Part shown: one piece after another, positions 1-9,245 of the stretch | Position numbering within the stretch: position 1 is the first letter of the stretch | How the letters are laid out: the number at the start of each line of letters is the position of its first letter | Origin: Malaciobacter mytili LMG 24559 | GTDB lineage: Bacteria > Campylobacterota > Campylobacteria > Campylobacterales > Arcobacteraceae | Assembly: GCF_003346775.1 (NCBI RefSeq) | Contig: NZ_CP031219.1 | Location: forward strand, 310,001-374,000 | Direction: 5' to 3' | DNA: 64,000 nucleotides | Notes under the pieces: generated by a model | The model's input: only the letters and a program-made list of their open reading frames with translations | The model's database searches: none | Told to the model about the DNA's origin: nothing | Program-made: the position numbers and the translations under genes

Positions 1-2
1 AG

Positions 3-14
3 AGTATCAAATGA
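3..14 (+). CDS. 3' end of an upstream gene, possibly ccoQ
   Basis: Only three codons and a TGA stop are visible. The stop overlaps the ccoP start as ATGA, the usual sign of translational coupling. In Campylobacterota the order is normally ccoN-ccoO-ccoQ-ccoP, so this may be the end of ccoQ. The identity is inferred from position only; the reading frame could also be chance. Confidence 0.3.
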   Translation, partial: SIK

Positions 15-901
15 AATCTATGGTAATAGGTGGAATTATTCTTATCATCGCTCTAATAGCAGGAACTTACTTTGTAGCAGGTGATGCTTTTAATAGTGAT
101 GATTATATCAATAGCTTAACAATGCTTGGTGCAATTGCGATTATTACAATTACTGTATTCGTTGCATTAAAGTATGTTAATCAAATTAAAAATGATAAAG
201 CAACTGGAGAATTAGCTGAAGATAACTGGGATGGAATTGGTGAATATAAAAATCCAATTCCAACTGGTTGGGGATTAGCTTTTATTGGTGTATTAGTTTG
301 GTTATTCTGGTATTGGTCATTTGGTTATCCAACAAATGGATTTTCACAAATTGGTCAATGGAATGAAGAAACAATTGAATATAATAAAAAGTTTGCATCT
401 AAATGGGAAAATCCAAGTGATGAAACTTTAACAGCAATGGGTGAATCACTTTTCTTAGTTCAATGTGCTCCTTGTCACGGTGTTGATGCTGAGGGAATTG
501 GTGGAAAAGCTCAAAACTTAACTCACAGAATGTCAAAAGAGTCTGTAGAGGATGTAATTAGAAATGGTGCAAATAATTTCAAAGCTGAATACCCAGCTGG
601 AATGCCTCCTATGATGTTAAGTGATGATGCTGAAATTGATGCAGTATCTTCTTATGTTGCAGGTGGATTCAAAGGTGAACAACCAGCAGCATTTGGTGTT
701 TGTGCTGGATGTCATGGTGCTGATGGAAAAGGAATTGATTATGTTGCTCCAAATATTGTTTCATATGATGATGCAGTTGTAATGGCAACATTAACAAATG
801 GTAAAAAAGGTAGCATTGGTATTATGCCAAGCTTTAAAGGTAGATTAAACCCTACTCAAGAAAAAGCTTTAGCTACATATATTAGAAGTTTAGGAGAGTA
901 A
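11..901 (+). CDS. ccoP: cbb3-type cytochrome c oxidase subunit III (dihaem)
   Basis: CcoP passes electrons from periplasmic or bc1 cytochromes to the CcoNO core of the high-affinity terminal oxidase. The 296-residue protein has three hydrophobic segments (about 4-23, 33-55 and 86-106) and two haem c sites, C152-x2-C155-H156 and C231-x2-C234-H235. Each is followed by a Met-containing stretch (GMPPMM near 197 and IMPSF near 271) that could supply the sixth ligand. It is followed after one base by a DUF4006 gene, the usual neighbour in this phylum. A longer reading frame into the window edge is possible, but the ATG at 11 fits an ATGA overlap with the preceding stop. Confidence 0.95.
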   Translation: MKSMVIGGIILIIALIAGTYFVAGDAFNSDDYINSLTMLGAIAIITITVFVALKYVNQIKNDKATGELAEDNWDGIGEYKNPIPTGWGLAFIGVLVWLFWYWSFGYPTNGFSQIGQWNEETIEYNKKFASKWENPSDETLTAMGESLFLVQCAPCHGVDAEGIGGKAQNLTHRMSKESVEDVIRNGANNFKAEYPAGMPPMMLSDDAEIDAVSSYVAGGFKGEQPAAFGVCAGCHGADGKGIDYVAPNIVSYDDAVVMATLTNGKKGSIGIMPSFKGRLNPTQEKALATYIRSLGE

Positions 902-902
902 T

Positions 903-1142
903 ATGGCTGGAAATTCTCAAATGAATGAAAATGAAAGAGGGTTATTTTCTCTTCTTCATGGAATTACAGGTATGTTAATTGCAACAGTATTATTACTTAC
1001 TATATTAGGTGTATTAACTTACGGTGCAATTACTGTTCAACAAAATGAAGCAACTAACTTCTATAAAGTTAATCAAGATTTAAATGCATTAAAAGCAAAT
1101 AGTCAAGATAACCTTAAACATTATGAATTAGTTGGGAAATAA
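903..1142 (+). CDS. DUF4006 family small membrane protein
   Basis: A 79-residue protein with a polar N-terminus containing NENERGLFSL, one transmembrane helix (about residues 22-45) and a polar tail with the motif FYKVNQDLNALK. This pattern matches the DUF4006 family, which is found beside ccoP in Campylobacterota. It probably acts with the cbb3 oxidase in assembly or as an accessory subunit; the role is inferred from context. It starts one base after the ccoP stop, so the two are very likely cotranscribed. Confidence 0.85.
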   Translation: MAGNSQMNENERGLFSLLHGITGMLIATVLLLTILGVLTYGAITVQQNEATNFYKVNQDLNALKANSQDNLKHYELVGK

Positions 1143-1152
1143 GGGGAAAGCT

Positions 1153-1245
1153 ATGGACAAAATTATTGGAATTTTATTATTAGCTTCAGCAGTTTACTCT
1201 GCGTATTTATCTTTCTTCGATTCTACTAGAGTGTTTGTTGGATAA
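1153..1245 (+). CDS. 30-residue hydrophobic peptide in the cco operon
   Basis: A short open frame begins with ATG at 1153 behind a strong ribosome site (AAGGGGAAAG, 1141-1150) and ends with TAA directly before the ATG of the next gene. It encodes 30 residues: MDK, a hydrophobic helix (about 4-22), then FDSTRVFVG. The perfect fit between neighbours, the good ribosome site and a single membrane span suggest a real small protein, comparable in size to accessory subunits of cbb3 oxidases. I cannot assign it to a named family. Confidence 0.6.
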   Translation: MDKIIGILLLASAVYSAYLSFFDSTRVFVG

Positions 1246-1878
1246 ATGAAAGCTTTAAAACTTACAAAAATGGCAGTGCTTTTTGCACTGTCATTTTTTA
1301 TATCATCAAATCTATTCGCATCTGAACATATTTTAAGTAATGATGGGCTTATTGATAAAAGAGCAATTGAAAAAATTGAAGAAATTGCCCTTGAAGCTAA
1401 AAATAAATTGGGTGTAAATATCTACGTATATGCAAAACAGAGTTTAGGTCTTGAAGAGAATATATCTACAAAAGATAAAATTGAGTTTATAAAAAATCAA
1501 GAAAAAGAGCTTGTACAAGTATTAAAAAAACCATATGTTTTATTAACTATTTCAGTTGATGATACACATGTAAATTTAGTTGTGTCTTCACAATTAAAAG
1601 ATATTGTTGATAAAAATGATATTTTAAACGGATATGTTGTACCATTATTGGCTTCAAAAGATAAAAACTCAGTATTTGCAAAAGTAAGTGCTGCTGTACT
1701 AAATGGTTATGCTGCAATTGCAGATACAATTGCCAAAAGTAAAGATATTAAATTAGAATCTAGTATTGGAAATTCTGGAAGAGTTGCTGGAACTATCTGG
1801 AAAGTATTTATGTACACACTAGTTATAATTGGATTATTTTTATATGTATATGCTGTTTTAAGAAAAAGAAAAAATTAG
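1246..1878 (+). CDS. TPM-domain-like membrane-anchored periplasmic protein
   Basis: A 210-residue protein with a signal peptide (about 1-26, ending FAS), a soluble domain (about 30-180) and a C-terminal membrane helix (about 186-206) followed by RKRKN. The soluble part resembles TPM (TLP18.3/Psb32/MOLO-1) domains: LSNDGLIDKRAIEKIEEIA, then NIYVYA and YVLLTISVDDTHVNLVVS. TPM proteins are linked to membrane protein quality control. It starts directly after the 30-residue gene and is followed by a FixH-like gene, so it may serve oxidase assembly. Family assignment is moderate; function is not known. Confidence 0.6.
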   Translation: MKALKLTKMAVLFALSFFISSNLFASEHILSNDGLIDKRAIEKIEEIALEAKNKLGVNIYVYAKQSLGLEENISTKDKIEFIKNQEKELVQVLKKPYVLLTISVDDTHVNLVVSSQLKDIVDKNDILNGYVVPLLASKDKNSVFAKVSAAVLNGYAAIADTIAKSKDIKLESSIGNSGRVAGTIWKVFMYTLVIIGLFLYVYAVLRKRKN

Positions 1879-1888
1879 GAAATATTTT

Positions 1889-2446
1889 ATGAAAAGAAAT
1901 TACTGGCCACTGTTTTTTGTTGCTATTTTTGGTTTTACATTCTATATGATTGTATGGACAATCTATTCTGCAATAAAAGTTCCAGTACATGAAGATGATG
2001 CTTTTTTTAAAAAGTATCAAGATGTTGATGATCATTATAATGAAATTATAAATTCAAATAAAATTTTTTTATCAAAATATAATTTTAAAATTATATTAAA
2101 TGACAAAGAGTATGGTTTAGATACAAATGATATCTTTCTTTCTCAAAGAGTTATTGAAAAAAGACAAACTCATAGGGATATTTTAAAAGTTGGTGAAAAC
2201 TCTATTAAAGTATCAATTAAAGATAAAACTGGTGATAGTGTTGATAATATGAAGATTAAATTTAGGGTTACAAAAGCTACTAATAATAACTCTATTATTG
2301 ATTTACCTGAAAACTCTTTTATTTTTAATAATGAAGTTTATAATTCAAAAGTTACAGTGCCAAGTATTGGTAACTGGAATATTATAGCAACTTTTGAAAA
2401 AGATGATTCAAAAGGTTATTTATTTATAAAAACTAATGCAAATTAA
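1889..2446 (+). CDS. FixH-like protein
   Basis: A 185-residue protein with one N-terminal membrane helix (about 6-28: WPLFFVAIFGFTFYMIVWTIYSA) and a periplasmic beta-rich domain. The arrangement and the segment KYQDVDDHYNEI resemble FixH/YtfE-neighbour proteins of cbb3 maturation (FixGHIS; copper handling during oxidase assembly). Position at the end of the cco operon supports this. Sequence identity to classical FixH looks low, so the assignment is by topology and context. Confidence 0.65.
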   Translation: MKRNYWPLFFVAIFGFTFYMIVWTIYSAIKVPVHEDDAFFKKYQDVDDHYNEIINSNKIFLSKYNFKIILNDKEYGLDTNDIFLSQRVIEKRQTHRDILKVGENSIKVSIKDKTGDSVDNMKIKFRVTKATNNNSIIDLPENSFIFNNEVYNSKVTVPSIGNWNIIATFEKDDSKGYLFIKTNAN

Positions 2447-4784
2447 ACAAAAACTTATAGTATTTCCTACATCAAGGGCAATAAGGGAGCATCTACTTTT
2501 AAATAAAAGTAGTAATTCTTTATTGCCTTTTTTTTTAACAATTGATGATTTTTTTAAAAAATCTTTCTTTTTTAATAATAAAAAACTTATAGATGAAGAA
2601 CATAAATTTCTACTATTAAAAGAATCAATTAAATTTGATGATTTTAAAAAATTGGGAATTTCATCAAATTTTACACAATTTTTAAAACAAAGTGATTATA
2701 TATTTAGATTTTTTACTGAAATATCTAGTGAAAAAGTAGATATAAATGAGATAAAAAATGTGGATACATATGAGTTTTATAAAGAGCATCTTGAAATATT
2801 AAATAAAATTAAAATAAATTATATTGAATTATTAGAAAAAAATAATTTTATTGATAGGGTAAATGAAGCAAATCATTATAAATTAAATAAAGATTTTTTA
2901 AATAAATTTGAAGAAATTGAGCTTAATTTTGAAGGATACTTTACTAAAGTTGAGTTTGATAAAATCTTACAAATATCAGAAAATACAAAGCTTATTATTA
3001 ATCTTTTTACAAATGAATATAATAAAAAATCAATAGAAGCTTTTAAAAGTATAGGATTTGAATTAGAAGAAAATAAAGCTTATAAACTAGATATTAGTAA
3101 TAAAAAGATTTTAGAAGAAACTCAAGTTAAATCAATTTTACAAAATTTTGAAATAAAAGGTTTTGCTTCTAGAATTAATCAAATTGCTTATATAAAAGCT
3201 ACTATTGTTTCTTGCATACAAAGTGGTGTTGAGCCTTCAAAAATTGTTTTAATTGTACCTGATGAGGGTTTTATCAATAAATTAAAACTTTTTGATAATG
3301 AAGGATATTTTAACTTTGCTATGGGCTTAGATATAACTAATAGTAAATCATATAAGCTTTTATATACTCTATTTAATCTATTTAGTGATGAAGAGTTTAA
3401 AATAGACTTTAGCATTGAATTTTTTAAAATAAATAAAGATTTTTTAGAGTTTATAAAACAAAATTGGAATAAGCAATTAACTCTTAATATTTTTGAGTTT
3501 TTAGAAAAAGAGGTTTTACAGTATGAAGATAATGAAGAAATTATTGTAAAACTTAATGAACTTTTTTATAAGTTTAAAGTCTTATTTTTTACAAATAACT
3601 CATATATTTTAGTAAAAGAGGCTTTAAAAATACTTTTACAAAAACTTCAAAAAACAACAATTGATGATGTAAACTCTGGAAAGATTACTGTAATGGGTCT
3701 ATTGGAAAGTAGGGCAGTTAATTTTGAGGTTGTAATTATTTGTGATTTTAATGAAGAGTTTATTCCAAAAATTTCTTTAAAAGATAAGTTTTTATCTACA
3801 AAAGTTAAAGAGTATGCAAATTTACCTACAATTAAAGATAGGGAGAATTTACAAAAATACTACTATAAAAGATTGATTAATAATTGTAAAAGTTTATATG
3901 TTTGTTATACAAATAATGAATTAAGTTTTATTAGTAGATTTGCAAGTGAACTTTTTAATAGAAAAATAGATAATCGTGTATTTGACAATGAATATAAGCA
4001 TATTATTTATAATAAAACAAATTTTTCTCATTTTGATAAGCAAATTATTGAAACTATTGATTTATCAAAGATGACTTGGTCTGCAACTTCTTTAAAAGCA
4101 TATTTGCAGTGTAAAAGAAAGTTTTATTTACAATATATTTTAAAGCTAAAAGAACATGAAATTTCACTAAAACCTAAAGGGTATGAGTTAGGAGATATAA
4201 TTCATAAAATTTTATATGAGTATTTTGAAAAATCTCTTGATAGCTTTGAAAGATTGGAAGAGTTATTTGTAAAATATACTCAAAAAAATCCTTTTTTAAC
4301 TTTAGAGTTAGAAGTTTGGAAAAAGAAGATTTATAAAGTTTTTGAAAATGAAAAACAAAGATTTGAAAATATACAAATTTTGCATAAAGAACTACCTTTT
4401 AATATGACTTATCAAGGTATTAATATCAAAGGGGCAATTGATAGAATTGATAAACAAAATGATAAATATTTAGTAATTGATTATAAAACATCAAGTAGTT
4501 TAAAAGTAGATAGTTTAAAAAACTATGAAAAAAGTTGTGATTTTCAATTGGAGTTTTATTATTTGGCAGTACAAGAATTATATAAAACTTTAAATATTGA
4601 AAGTTTTTATTATGATTTAAATAGTGCTAAACTTTTAAAAGAAGAAGCACTAGATGCTAAATTAGAACTATTAAATACTATTTTTAACTCTTTTAAACAA
4701 ACTAAAGAGATAAATTTTGAAAAATGTGAAGATAAAGCTTTATGTGGTTTTTGCTCTTATAAGATAATTTGTAATAGGGAATAA
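2436..4784 (+). CDS. addB: AddB-type recombination nuclease subunit
   Basis: AddB partners the AddA helicase-nuclease in repair of double-strand breaks. The 782-residue protein has an N-terminal helicase-like region without a clear Walker A and a C-terminal PD-(D/E)XK nuclease with GAIDRID and LVIDYKTSS. Cysteines C559 (YLQCKRKF), C770, C773 and C779 form the C...Cx2Cx5C pattern that binds a 4Fe-4S cluster around the AddB nuclease. The start overlaps the FixH-like gene by 11 bases. Its partner addA lies about 45 kb away, although the two genes are often adjacent in other bacteria. Confidence 0.87.
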   Translation: MQIKQKLIVFPTSRAIREHLLLNKSSNSLLPFFLTIDDFFKKSFFFNNKKLIDEEHKFLLLKESIKFDDFKKLGISSNFTQFLKQSDYIFRFFTEISSEKVDINEIKNVDTYEFYKEHLEILNKIKINYIELLEKNNFIDRVNEANHYKLNKDFLNKFEEIELNFEGYFTKVEFDKILQISENTKLIINLFTNEYNKKSIEAFKSIGFELEENKAYKLDISNKKILEETQVKSILQNFEIKGFASRINQIAYIKATIVSCIQSGVEPSKIVLIVPDEGFINKLKLFDNEGYFNFAMGLDITNSKSYKLLYTLFNLFSDEEFKIDFSIEFFKINKDFLEFIKQNWNKQLTLNIFEFLEKEVLQYEDNEEIIVKLNELFYKFKVLFFTNNSYILVKEALKILLQKLQKTTIDDVNSGKITVMGLLESRAVNFEVVIICDFNEEFIPKISLKDKFLSTKVKEYANLPTIKDRENLQKYYYKRLINNCKSLYVCYTNNELSFISRFASELFNRKIDNRVFDNEYKHIIYNKTNFSHFDKQIIETIDLSKMTWSATSLKAYLQCKRKFYLQYILKLKEHEISLKPKGYELGDIIHKILYEYFEKSLDSFERLEELFVKYTQKNPFLTLELEVWKKKIYKVFENEKQRFENIQILHKELPFNMTYQGINIKGAIDRIDKQNDKYLVIDYKTSSSLKVDSLKNYEKSCDFQLEFYYLAVQELYKTLNIESFYYDLNSAKLLKEEALDAKLELLNTIFNSFKQTKEINFEKCEDKALCGFCSYKIICNRE

Positions 4785-4785
4785 A

Positions 4786-4814
4786 AAAAGGCCCTATATA
4801 AAATAGGACCTTTA
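4786..4814. terminator. bidirectional terminator, addB / porin 1
   Basis: AAAGGCCCTAT (4787-4797) pairs with ATAGGACCTTT (4803-4813) with one mismatch, between the convergent addB and porin genes. A-rich sequence on the left and T-rich sequence on the right allow it to work on both strands. Confidence 0.7.
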
Positions 4815-4836
4815 TTATAAAGTAAAATATCTTTTA

Positions 4837-6000
4837 TTAGAAAGAGTATTGTACGTGTAATCTTCCCATTGTAGAATCTATATCACTACCGTTTTTAACA
4901 TCTTTTTCAAATTGTCCAAATCTTACATATCCTGCAAAATTTTTAGACATTTGGTATGATAATTGTGTATAAATTTCTTCTTGGTCTGTATTATTTGATT
5001 TTGAATCAGCATCTAAGTTAGAGTATTTTAAAGCTACATTTAAAGATGGTAATACTTGTGCATCAACTGAAGCATAAACTACAGAAGCATCAGAAATACC
5101 TGTTAATGTTACTCTCCAGTGCTCATCATAACCAGTTTCAGCACTATAATCTAAAGCTACTATTCCACCTTCTTTATCTGTTTGACCATATCCTAAATGA
5201 GCTCCAAAGATTCCCATATTAGCTCTCATCCCAACTTTCCATAATACATTATCAGCTGAATTATTATCTAAATCTAAAGAAGAGTATCTTGCATATGGAT
5301 TTAATTTAACTGAAGCTACATCATAAGATGCTGATAAACCTACAGTATATGCATCAAAGAAATCTTGTACATCAACATAAGAAGCATCTACATTAATTCC
5401 TGCAAAACTTGCCATTGCACTTAAGAATACAACGTTTTCATCACCGTGTAAACCAACATCATTACTTAATTCACCAACATCTTCGCCTAAGTTAGTTTGG
5501 TTAAAGTAAGCAGCTGCTAAAGTAACAGGTCCTACGTTTGTAACTGCAACAATACCAGTTCCAGTTTGCTCATTTCCAATTGAATCTCTATGTACTGTAA
5601 AAGGAGTTGCTAAACCTTGTTTACCAAATGTAATTGCAGTATTTGCAATACCTGTATATGTAAAGTTTACTTCTGATAAAGAAACACCAACTTGTGCATC
5701 ACCATCTTCATGTGTATTTAAACCAACTTCAGCAGCACCTTTATCAGAACCAATAATAAATCTTGTATTAGCTACAACATCATCATTTACTTTTGATTTT
5801 ACATTAACTGCAATTTTATAAAGATTTGAAGAAGAACTTGTATCTTTTCCATCTGTATCTTCATAATCATTATATCTATATGTAACTGTACCAGATACAT
5901 CTACATTTTTAATTGCTTCTTCTAATGCTTGAGCATTAGCAAATGAAACTGAACCTAAAGCTAAAGTAGCAATAAGGCTTAATTTTGTAATTTTTTTCAT
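4837..6000 (-). CDS. major outer membrane porin (MOMP type), copy 1
   Basis: A 387-residue beta-barrel porin. It has a signal peptide ending ANA before QALEEAIKNVDVSGTV, alternating amphipathic strands, Gly/Asp-rich loops and a C-terminal strand LHVQYSF ending in Phe, the outer membrane assembly signal. The N-terminal segment and the motif FGKQGLATPFT fit the Campylobacter MOMP family of general diffusion porins. It is a close paralogue of the gene at 7968-9245. Loops around residues 170-190 and 270-290 differ between the two. The likely promoter is the TATAAT at 6031-6036. Confidence 0.88.
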   Translation of the reverse strand: MKKITKLSLIATLALGSVSFANAQALEEAIKNVDVSGTVTYRYNDYEDTDGKDTSSSSNLYKIAVNVKSKVNDDVVANTRFIIGSDKGAAEVGLNTHEDGDAQVGVSLSEVNFTYTGIANTAITFGKQGLATPFTVHRDSIGNEQTGTGIVAVTNVGPVTLAAAYFNQTNLGEDVGELSNDVGLHGDENVVFLSAMASFAGINVDASYVDVQDFFDAYTVGLSASYDVASVKLNPYARYSSLDLDNNSADNVLWKVGMRANMGIFGAHLGYGQTDKEGGIVALDYSAETGYDEHWRVTLTGISDASVVYASVDAQVLPSLNVALKYSNLDADSKSNNTDQEEIYTQLSYQMSKNFAGYVRFGQFEKDVKNGSDIDSTMGRLHVQYSF

Positions 6001-6030
6001 ACTGTTTCCTTATGTGTATTTAAGAGGTAC

Positions 6031-6036
6031 ATTATA
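6031..6036 (-). promoter_or_regulatory. -10 element of porin 1
   Basis: TATAAT on the minus strand, 31 bases before the porin ATG, in an AT-rich context. There is no conserved -35, as is usual for sigma70 promoters of this phylum. The ribosome site AAGGAAAC precedes the ATG. Confidence 0.5.
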
Positions 6037-6084
6037 TTAAAATTACTTTTAAGTTTTATTAAAAAGGTATAAAAATTGTAAATT

Positions 6085-6115
6085 AAAATAACTCTAAAAA
6101 TTTTAGAGTTATTTT
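6085..6115 (-). terminator. prfB terminator
   Basis: A perfect inverted repeat: AAAATAACTCTAAAA (6085-6099) and TTTTAGAGTTATTTT (6101-6115) around a single base. It overlaps the TAA stop of prfB, and a T-rich tract follows on the minus strand. Confidence 0.7.
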
Positions 6116-7206
6116 GAAGAAGTTGCAATTAATACATCTTCTATTATTTTAGTTATATCCCCATCAAGTATTGCAGTTACATTTGAGTATCCAATATTAC
6201 TTCTAGTATCTTTTACTTGTTGATAAGGTTGTAGTACATAAGATCTAATTTGATGTCCCCATCCAATTTCACTTTTTTCTATTCCATCACTTTGTGCTTT
6301 TTGTTTTTCAAGTTCAAGCTCATAAAGTCTACTTTTTAGCATCTTCATCGCACTTGCTTTATTTTTATGCTGACTTCTATCATTTTGACATTGAACTACT
6401 ATATTTGTAGGAATATGCGTGATTCTAATAGCACTTTCAGTTTTATTTACATGTTGCCCACCAGCTCCACTTGCTCTATAAGTATCAATTCTTATATCTT
6501 TATCTTCAATTTGTATATCAATATCATCATCAATTTCAGGGCTTACCATAACTGAACTAAATGAAGTATGTCTTTTTGCATTTGAATCAAAAGGTGAGAT
6601 TCTAACAAGTCTATGAATACCATTTTCAGCTTTTAAGTATCCATAAGCATTTACACCTTTTATTATAAAAGAGACATCTTTTATTCCTGCTTCTTCACCA
6701 TCTTGATAATCTAAAATTTCAACTTTAAAGTTTTGTCTTTCTGCCCATCTTAGATACATTCTATATAAAATACTTGCCCAATCTTGAGATTCAGTTCCTC
6801 CAGCTCCTGGATGAATTGATACTATGGCATTAAGTCCATCATCTTTTCCACTAAGCATTACTTCAATTTCAGTTTTTTTAACTAACTCTTCTATTTCATA
6901 AGCTTCTTCATAAAGCATCTCTAAAGTCTCTTCATCTTTATCTTCTAAAGCTAAAGTATAAATATCATTTGTATCTTCTAAAGCACTATTTGCTTTATTA
7001 AATTTATTTAATTTTCCTAAAATTTTATTTTTTTCAATTCCAATTTTAGTTGCAGTATCCACATCATTCCAAAAAGATGGTTCTGCTTCTAGTTCTTCAA
7101 TTTCTTTTAATCTAGATTTTAATTCATCAGGTTTTAAAATACCTTTTATATTTGTTAACTTTTTATTTAAAAGTTTTAAAAGCTCACTATATTCGTATGC
7201 ATCCAT
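6109..7206 (-). CDS. prfB: peptide chain release factor 2
   Basis: RF2 recognises UGA and UAA stop codons and triggers release of the finished protein. The 365-residue protein carries the SPF anticodon-like tripeptide (204-206) and the catalytic GGQ (249-251). The frame is open from its ATG, with no in-frame UGA near codon 25, so the autoregulatory frameshift known from many bacteria is absent. The gene itself ends in TAA. It starts on the last base of the stop codon of the upstream cytochrome gene (TAATG). Confidence 0.96.
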   Translation of the reverse strand: MDAYEYSELLKLLNKKLTNIKGILKPDELKSRLKEIEELEAEPSFWNDVDTATKIGIEKNKILGKLNKFNKANSALEDTNDIYTLALEDKDEETLEMLYEEAYEIEELVKKTEIEVMLSGKDDGLNAIVSIHPGAGGTESQDWASILYRMYLRWAERQNFKVEILDYQDGEEAGIKDVSFIIKGVNAYGYLKAENGIHRLVRISPFDSNAKRHTSFSSVMVSPEIDDDIDIQIEDKDIRIDTYRASGAGGQHVNKTESAIRITHIPTNIVVQCQNDRSQHKNKASAMKMLKSRLYELELEKQKAQSDGIEKSEIGWGHQIRSYVLQPYQQVKDTRSNIGYSNVTAILDGDITKIIEDVLIATSSK

Positions 7207-7844
7207 TATTTTTTAGCTTCTTCTTTCTTTTCATTTATACTTTTTATGTAGATATATACATTTTTTACATCATTATCATCCATAAGTAGTGCATATGGTT
7301 TCATTACAAAAGCCATTCCTCTATCATATGAACCTAAATTATAATCTCTAATAGAAATTTGAAAATCTTGTAAATTTAAATCTTTAATAGGTCTTGAAAC
7401 CCCTCTTGCTTTAAGTTCACCTTTTTCTCCATGACATGAAATACATTTATTTTTATATAAGTTTTCACCAGATTTACTTTTTCTTGCATATATTTCTCTT
7501 TTTTTAATCTCAATTTCTTCTTTTTTTCTTTGCTCTAATCTTTGTAAGATTTTTGTCTCAAGTGCTGCTTCATCAATAGTTGCAACTTTTGGTTCATCTT
7601 TTTTAAATACATAGATATAATTAGTTCCTTTTTCTGTTTGAGTGATTTTTATATCATCAACATTCCAACCATCTCTTTTCATATCTTTTACAGATTTATC
7701 ACCTTTACATACTCCACCATTTAAGTTTATCTCTTCAATAGTTGACATATCTTTATGATTCTCTTTAAAACACATAGTTGTTTCGGCACTTGCTACACTT
7801 AAAAATAATATAGATGAAAGGCTTATGCTTGTTAGTAGTCTCAT
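7206..7844 (-). CDS. periplasmic monohaem cytochrome c
   Basis: A 212-residue exported protein with a signal peptide ending ASA (about residue 20). An N-terminal domain contains C25 and C46, which could form a disulphide. A charged helical linker (about 90-125, rich in Glu and Lys) follows, then a class I cytochrome c domain with C134-x2-C137-H138 and a possible Met ligand in FVMKPYA. The gene overlaps prfB by one base, an odd pairing that probably reflects operon assembly. The electron partner is unknown. Confidence 0.8.
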   Translation of the reverse strand: MRLLTSISLSSILFLSVASAETTMCFKENHKDMSTIEEINLNGGVCKGDKSVKDMKRDGWNVDDIKITQTEKGTNYIYVFKKDEPKVATIDEAALETKILQRLEQRKKEEIEIKKREIYARKSKSGENLYKNKCISCHGEKGELKARGVSRPIKDLNLQDFQISIRDYNLGSYDRGMAFVMKPYALLMDDNDVKNVYIYIKSINEKKEEAKK

Positions 7845-7912
7845 TTCTATCCCTTTTTATAAATTGAGATATTTTAGCATAATTTAGTTAAATAAAATTT
7901 GAGCAAAAAAAA

Positions 7913-7936
7913 AGGTTGGGAAAAAAATCCCAACCT
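7913..7936 (-). terminator. porin 2 terminator
   Basis: AGGTTGGGA (7913-7921) and TCCCAACCT (7928-7936) form a perfect 9-bp stem with a short A-rich loop. Eight A's on the left give a U tract after the hairpin on the minus strand. It lies just past the porin stop. Confidence 0.85.
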
Positions 7937-7967
7937 AAAATAGAGTTTAGTAACTTAAACTTTCAAA

Positions 7968-9245
7968 TTAGAAAGAGTATTGTACTTGTAATCTTCCAAT
8001 TGTTCCATCATTATCTTTAGATTTTGTTCCATCTACATAATCATTTTCAAATTCAGCTTGACCTAATCTAATATATCCACCAAAGTTTTTAGACATTTGG
8101 TAAGATGCTTGAACATAGATTTCTGTATCAGTTGAATCTTTTGCTCTTACATCATTTTTATCTTTATCTAATGTATGGTAGTTAAGAGAGATATTTAAAG
8201 ATGGTAATACTTGTACATCAGCTTTAACTTGTAAATATTTAGCATCAGCCACACCGTTTAATTGAACAGTGTACCCTTGCATCCCTGTTAATGCATCATT
8301 ATCAAGTGCTGCTAAACCACCTTCAGAATCAGTCCATCCGTAGTTAACGTTTGCACCAAAAATTCCAGCTTTTAATCCTAATTCAATTTTTGTTAAAGAG
8401 TTATCTTCTTTTGCAAAATCTTTACCTGCTAATTCTTTATCAGCATCTAATTGAGTATGTCTAGCACCTACAGATAATTTAACTGCATCTAAATCAAAAT
8501 TAGCTTTTGCACCAATTGTAAATGTATCAAATGAATCTTGCATATCTAAATACCATGCATCTAAAGCAACTGGTCCAATATTAGCCATTGCACCAACAGT
8601 AATTACATTTGAATCTCCACCTAATACAGATGCATCAGTTTTTGAATTATATAATTTAACTGCTTTTGCTCCTAAAGCTTTACTTCCATTAATAGAAACA
8701 TCTGTTGATTTATTTAAGTTAGTTTGGTTAAAGTATGCACCAGCTAAAGTAACAGGTCCAACATTTGTTAATGCTAAGATACCAGTACCAGTTTGCTCAT
8801 TTCCATCAGCATCAATTGCTACAGTCCATGGAGTTGTTAAACCTTGTTTACCAACATTTACAGTTGTATTAGCAATTCCTGTATATGAAAAATAAACATT
8901 ATTTAAAGAAATATCAGCTTGTCCATCACCACCATTAGTATTGTTTAGTGATACAAAATCTCCATTAGTTTGAGAACCAACAATAAATCTTGTAACAGCA
9001 GTTACATCATCATTAACTTTAGATTTTAAAGTTAAACCGATTTTATATTTATTATTTGATAAATCTCTATCTGAATCATTATCTCTTGCTTTATCTTCAA
9101 AAGCTCTATCATCATATCTATATACTACTGTACCAGATACATCTACATTTTTAATTGCTTCTTCTAAAGCTTTAGCTGAAGAAGTAGTTGAAAGACCAGC
9201 AACTGCAACAGCAGCAACTAAACTCATTTTTGCGAATTTTTTCAT
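7968..9245 (-). CDS. major outer membrane porin (MOMP type), copy 2
   Basis: A 425-residue beta-barrel porin with a signal peptide ending SSA before KALEEAIKNVDVSGTV. It shares the first strands (VYRYDD, KSKVNDDVTAVTRFIVGSQ), the segments GKQGLTTPWT and GNEQTGTGI, and the terminal LQVQYSF with copy 1. It is longer, mainly from an insertion around residues 180-215 and extra loop residues. It has its own strong terminator and a longer, structured leader, so it is probably regulated separately from copy 1. Confidence 0.88.
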   Translation of the reverse strand: MKKFAKMSLVAAVAVAGLSTTSSAKALEEAIKNVDVSGTVVYRYDDRAFEDKARDNDSDRDLSNNKYKIGLTLKSKVNDDVTAVTRFIVGSQTNGDFVSLNNTNGGDGQADISLNNVYFSYTGIANTTVNVGKQGLTTPWTVAIDADGNEQTGTGILALTNVGPVTLAGAYFNQTNLNKSTDVSINGSKALGAKAVKLYNSKTDASVLGGDSNVITVGAMANIGPVALDAWYLDMQDSFDTFTIGAKANFDLDAVKLSVGARHTQLDADKELAGKDFAKEDNSLTKIELGLKAGIFGANVNYGWTDSEGGLAALDNDALTGMQGYTVQLNGVADAKYLQVKADVQVLPSLNISLNYHTLDKDKNDVRAKDSTDTEIYVQASYQMSKNFGGYIRLGQAEFENDYVDGTKSKDNDGTIGRLQVQYSF

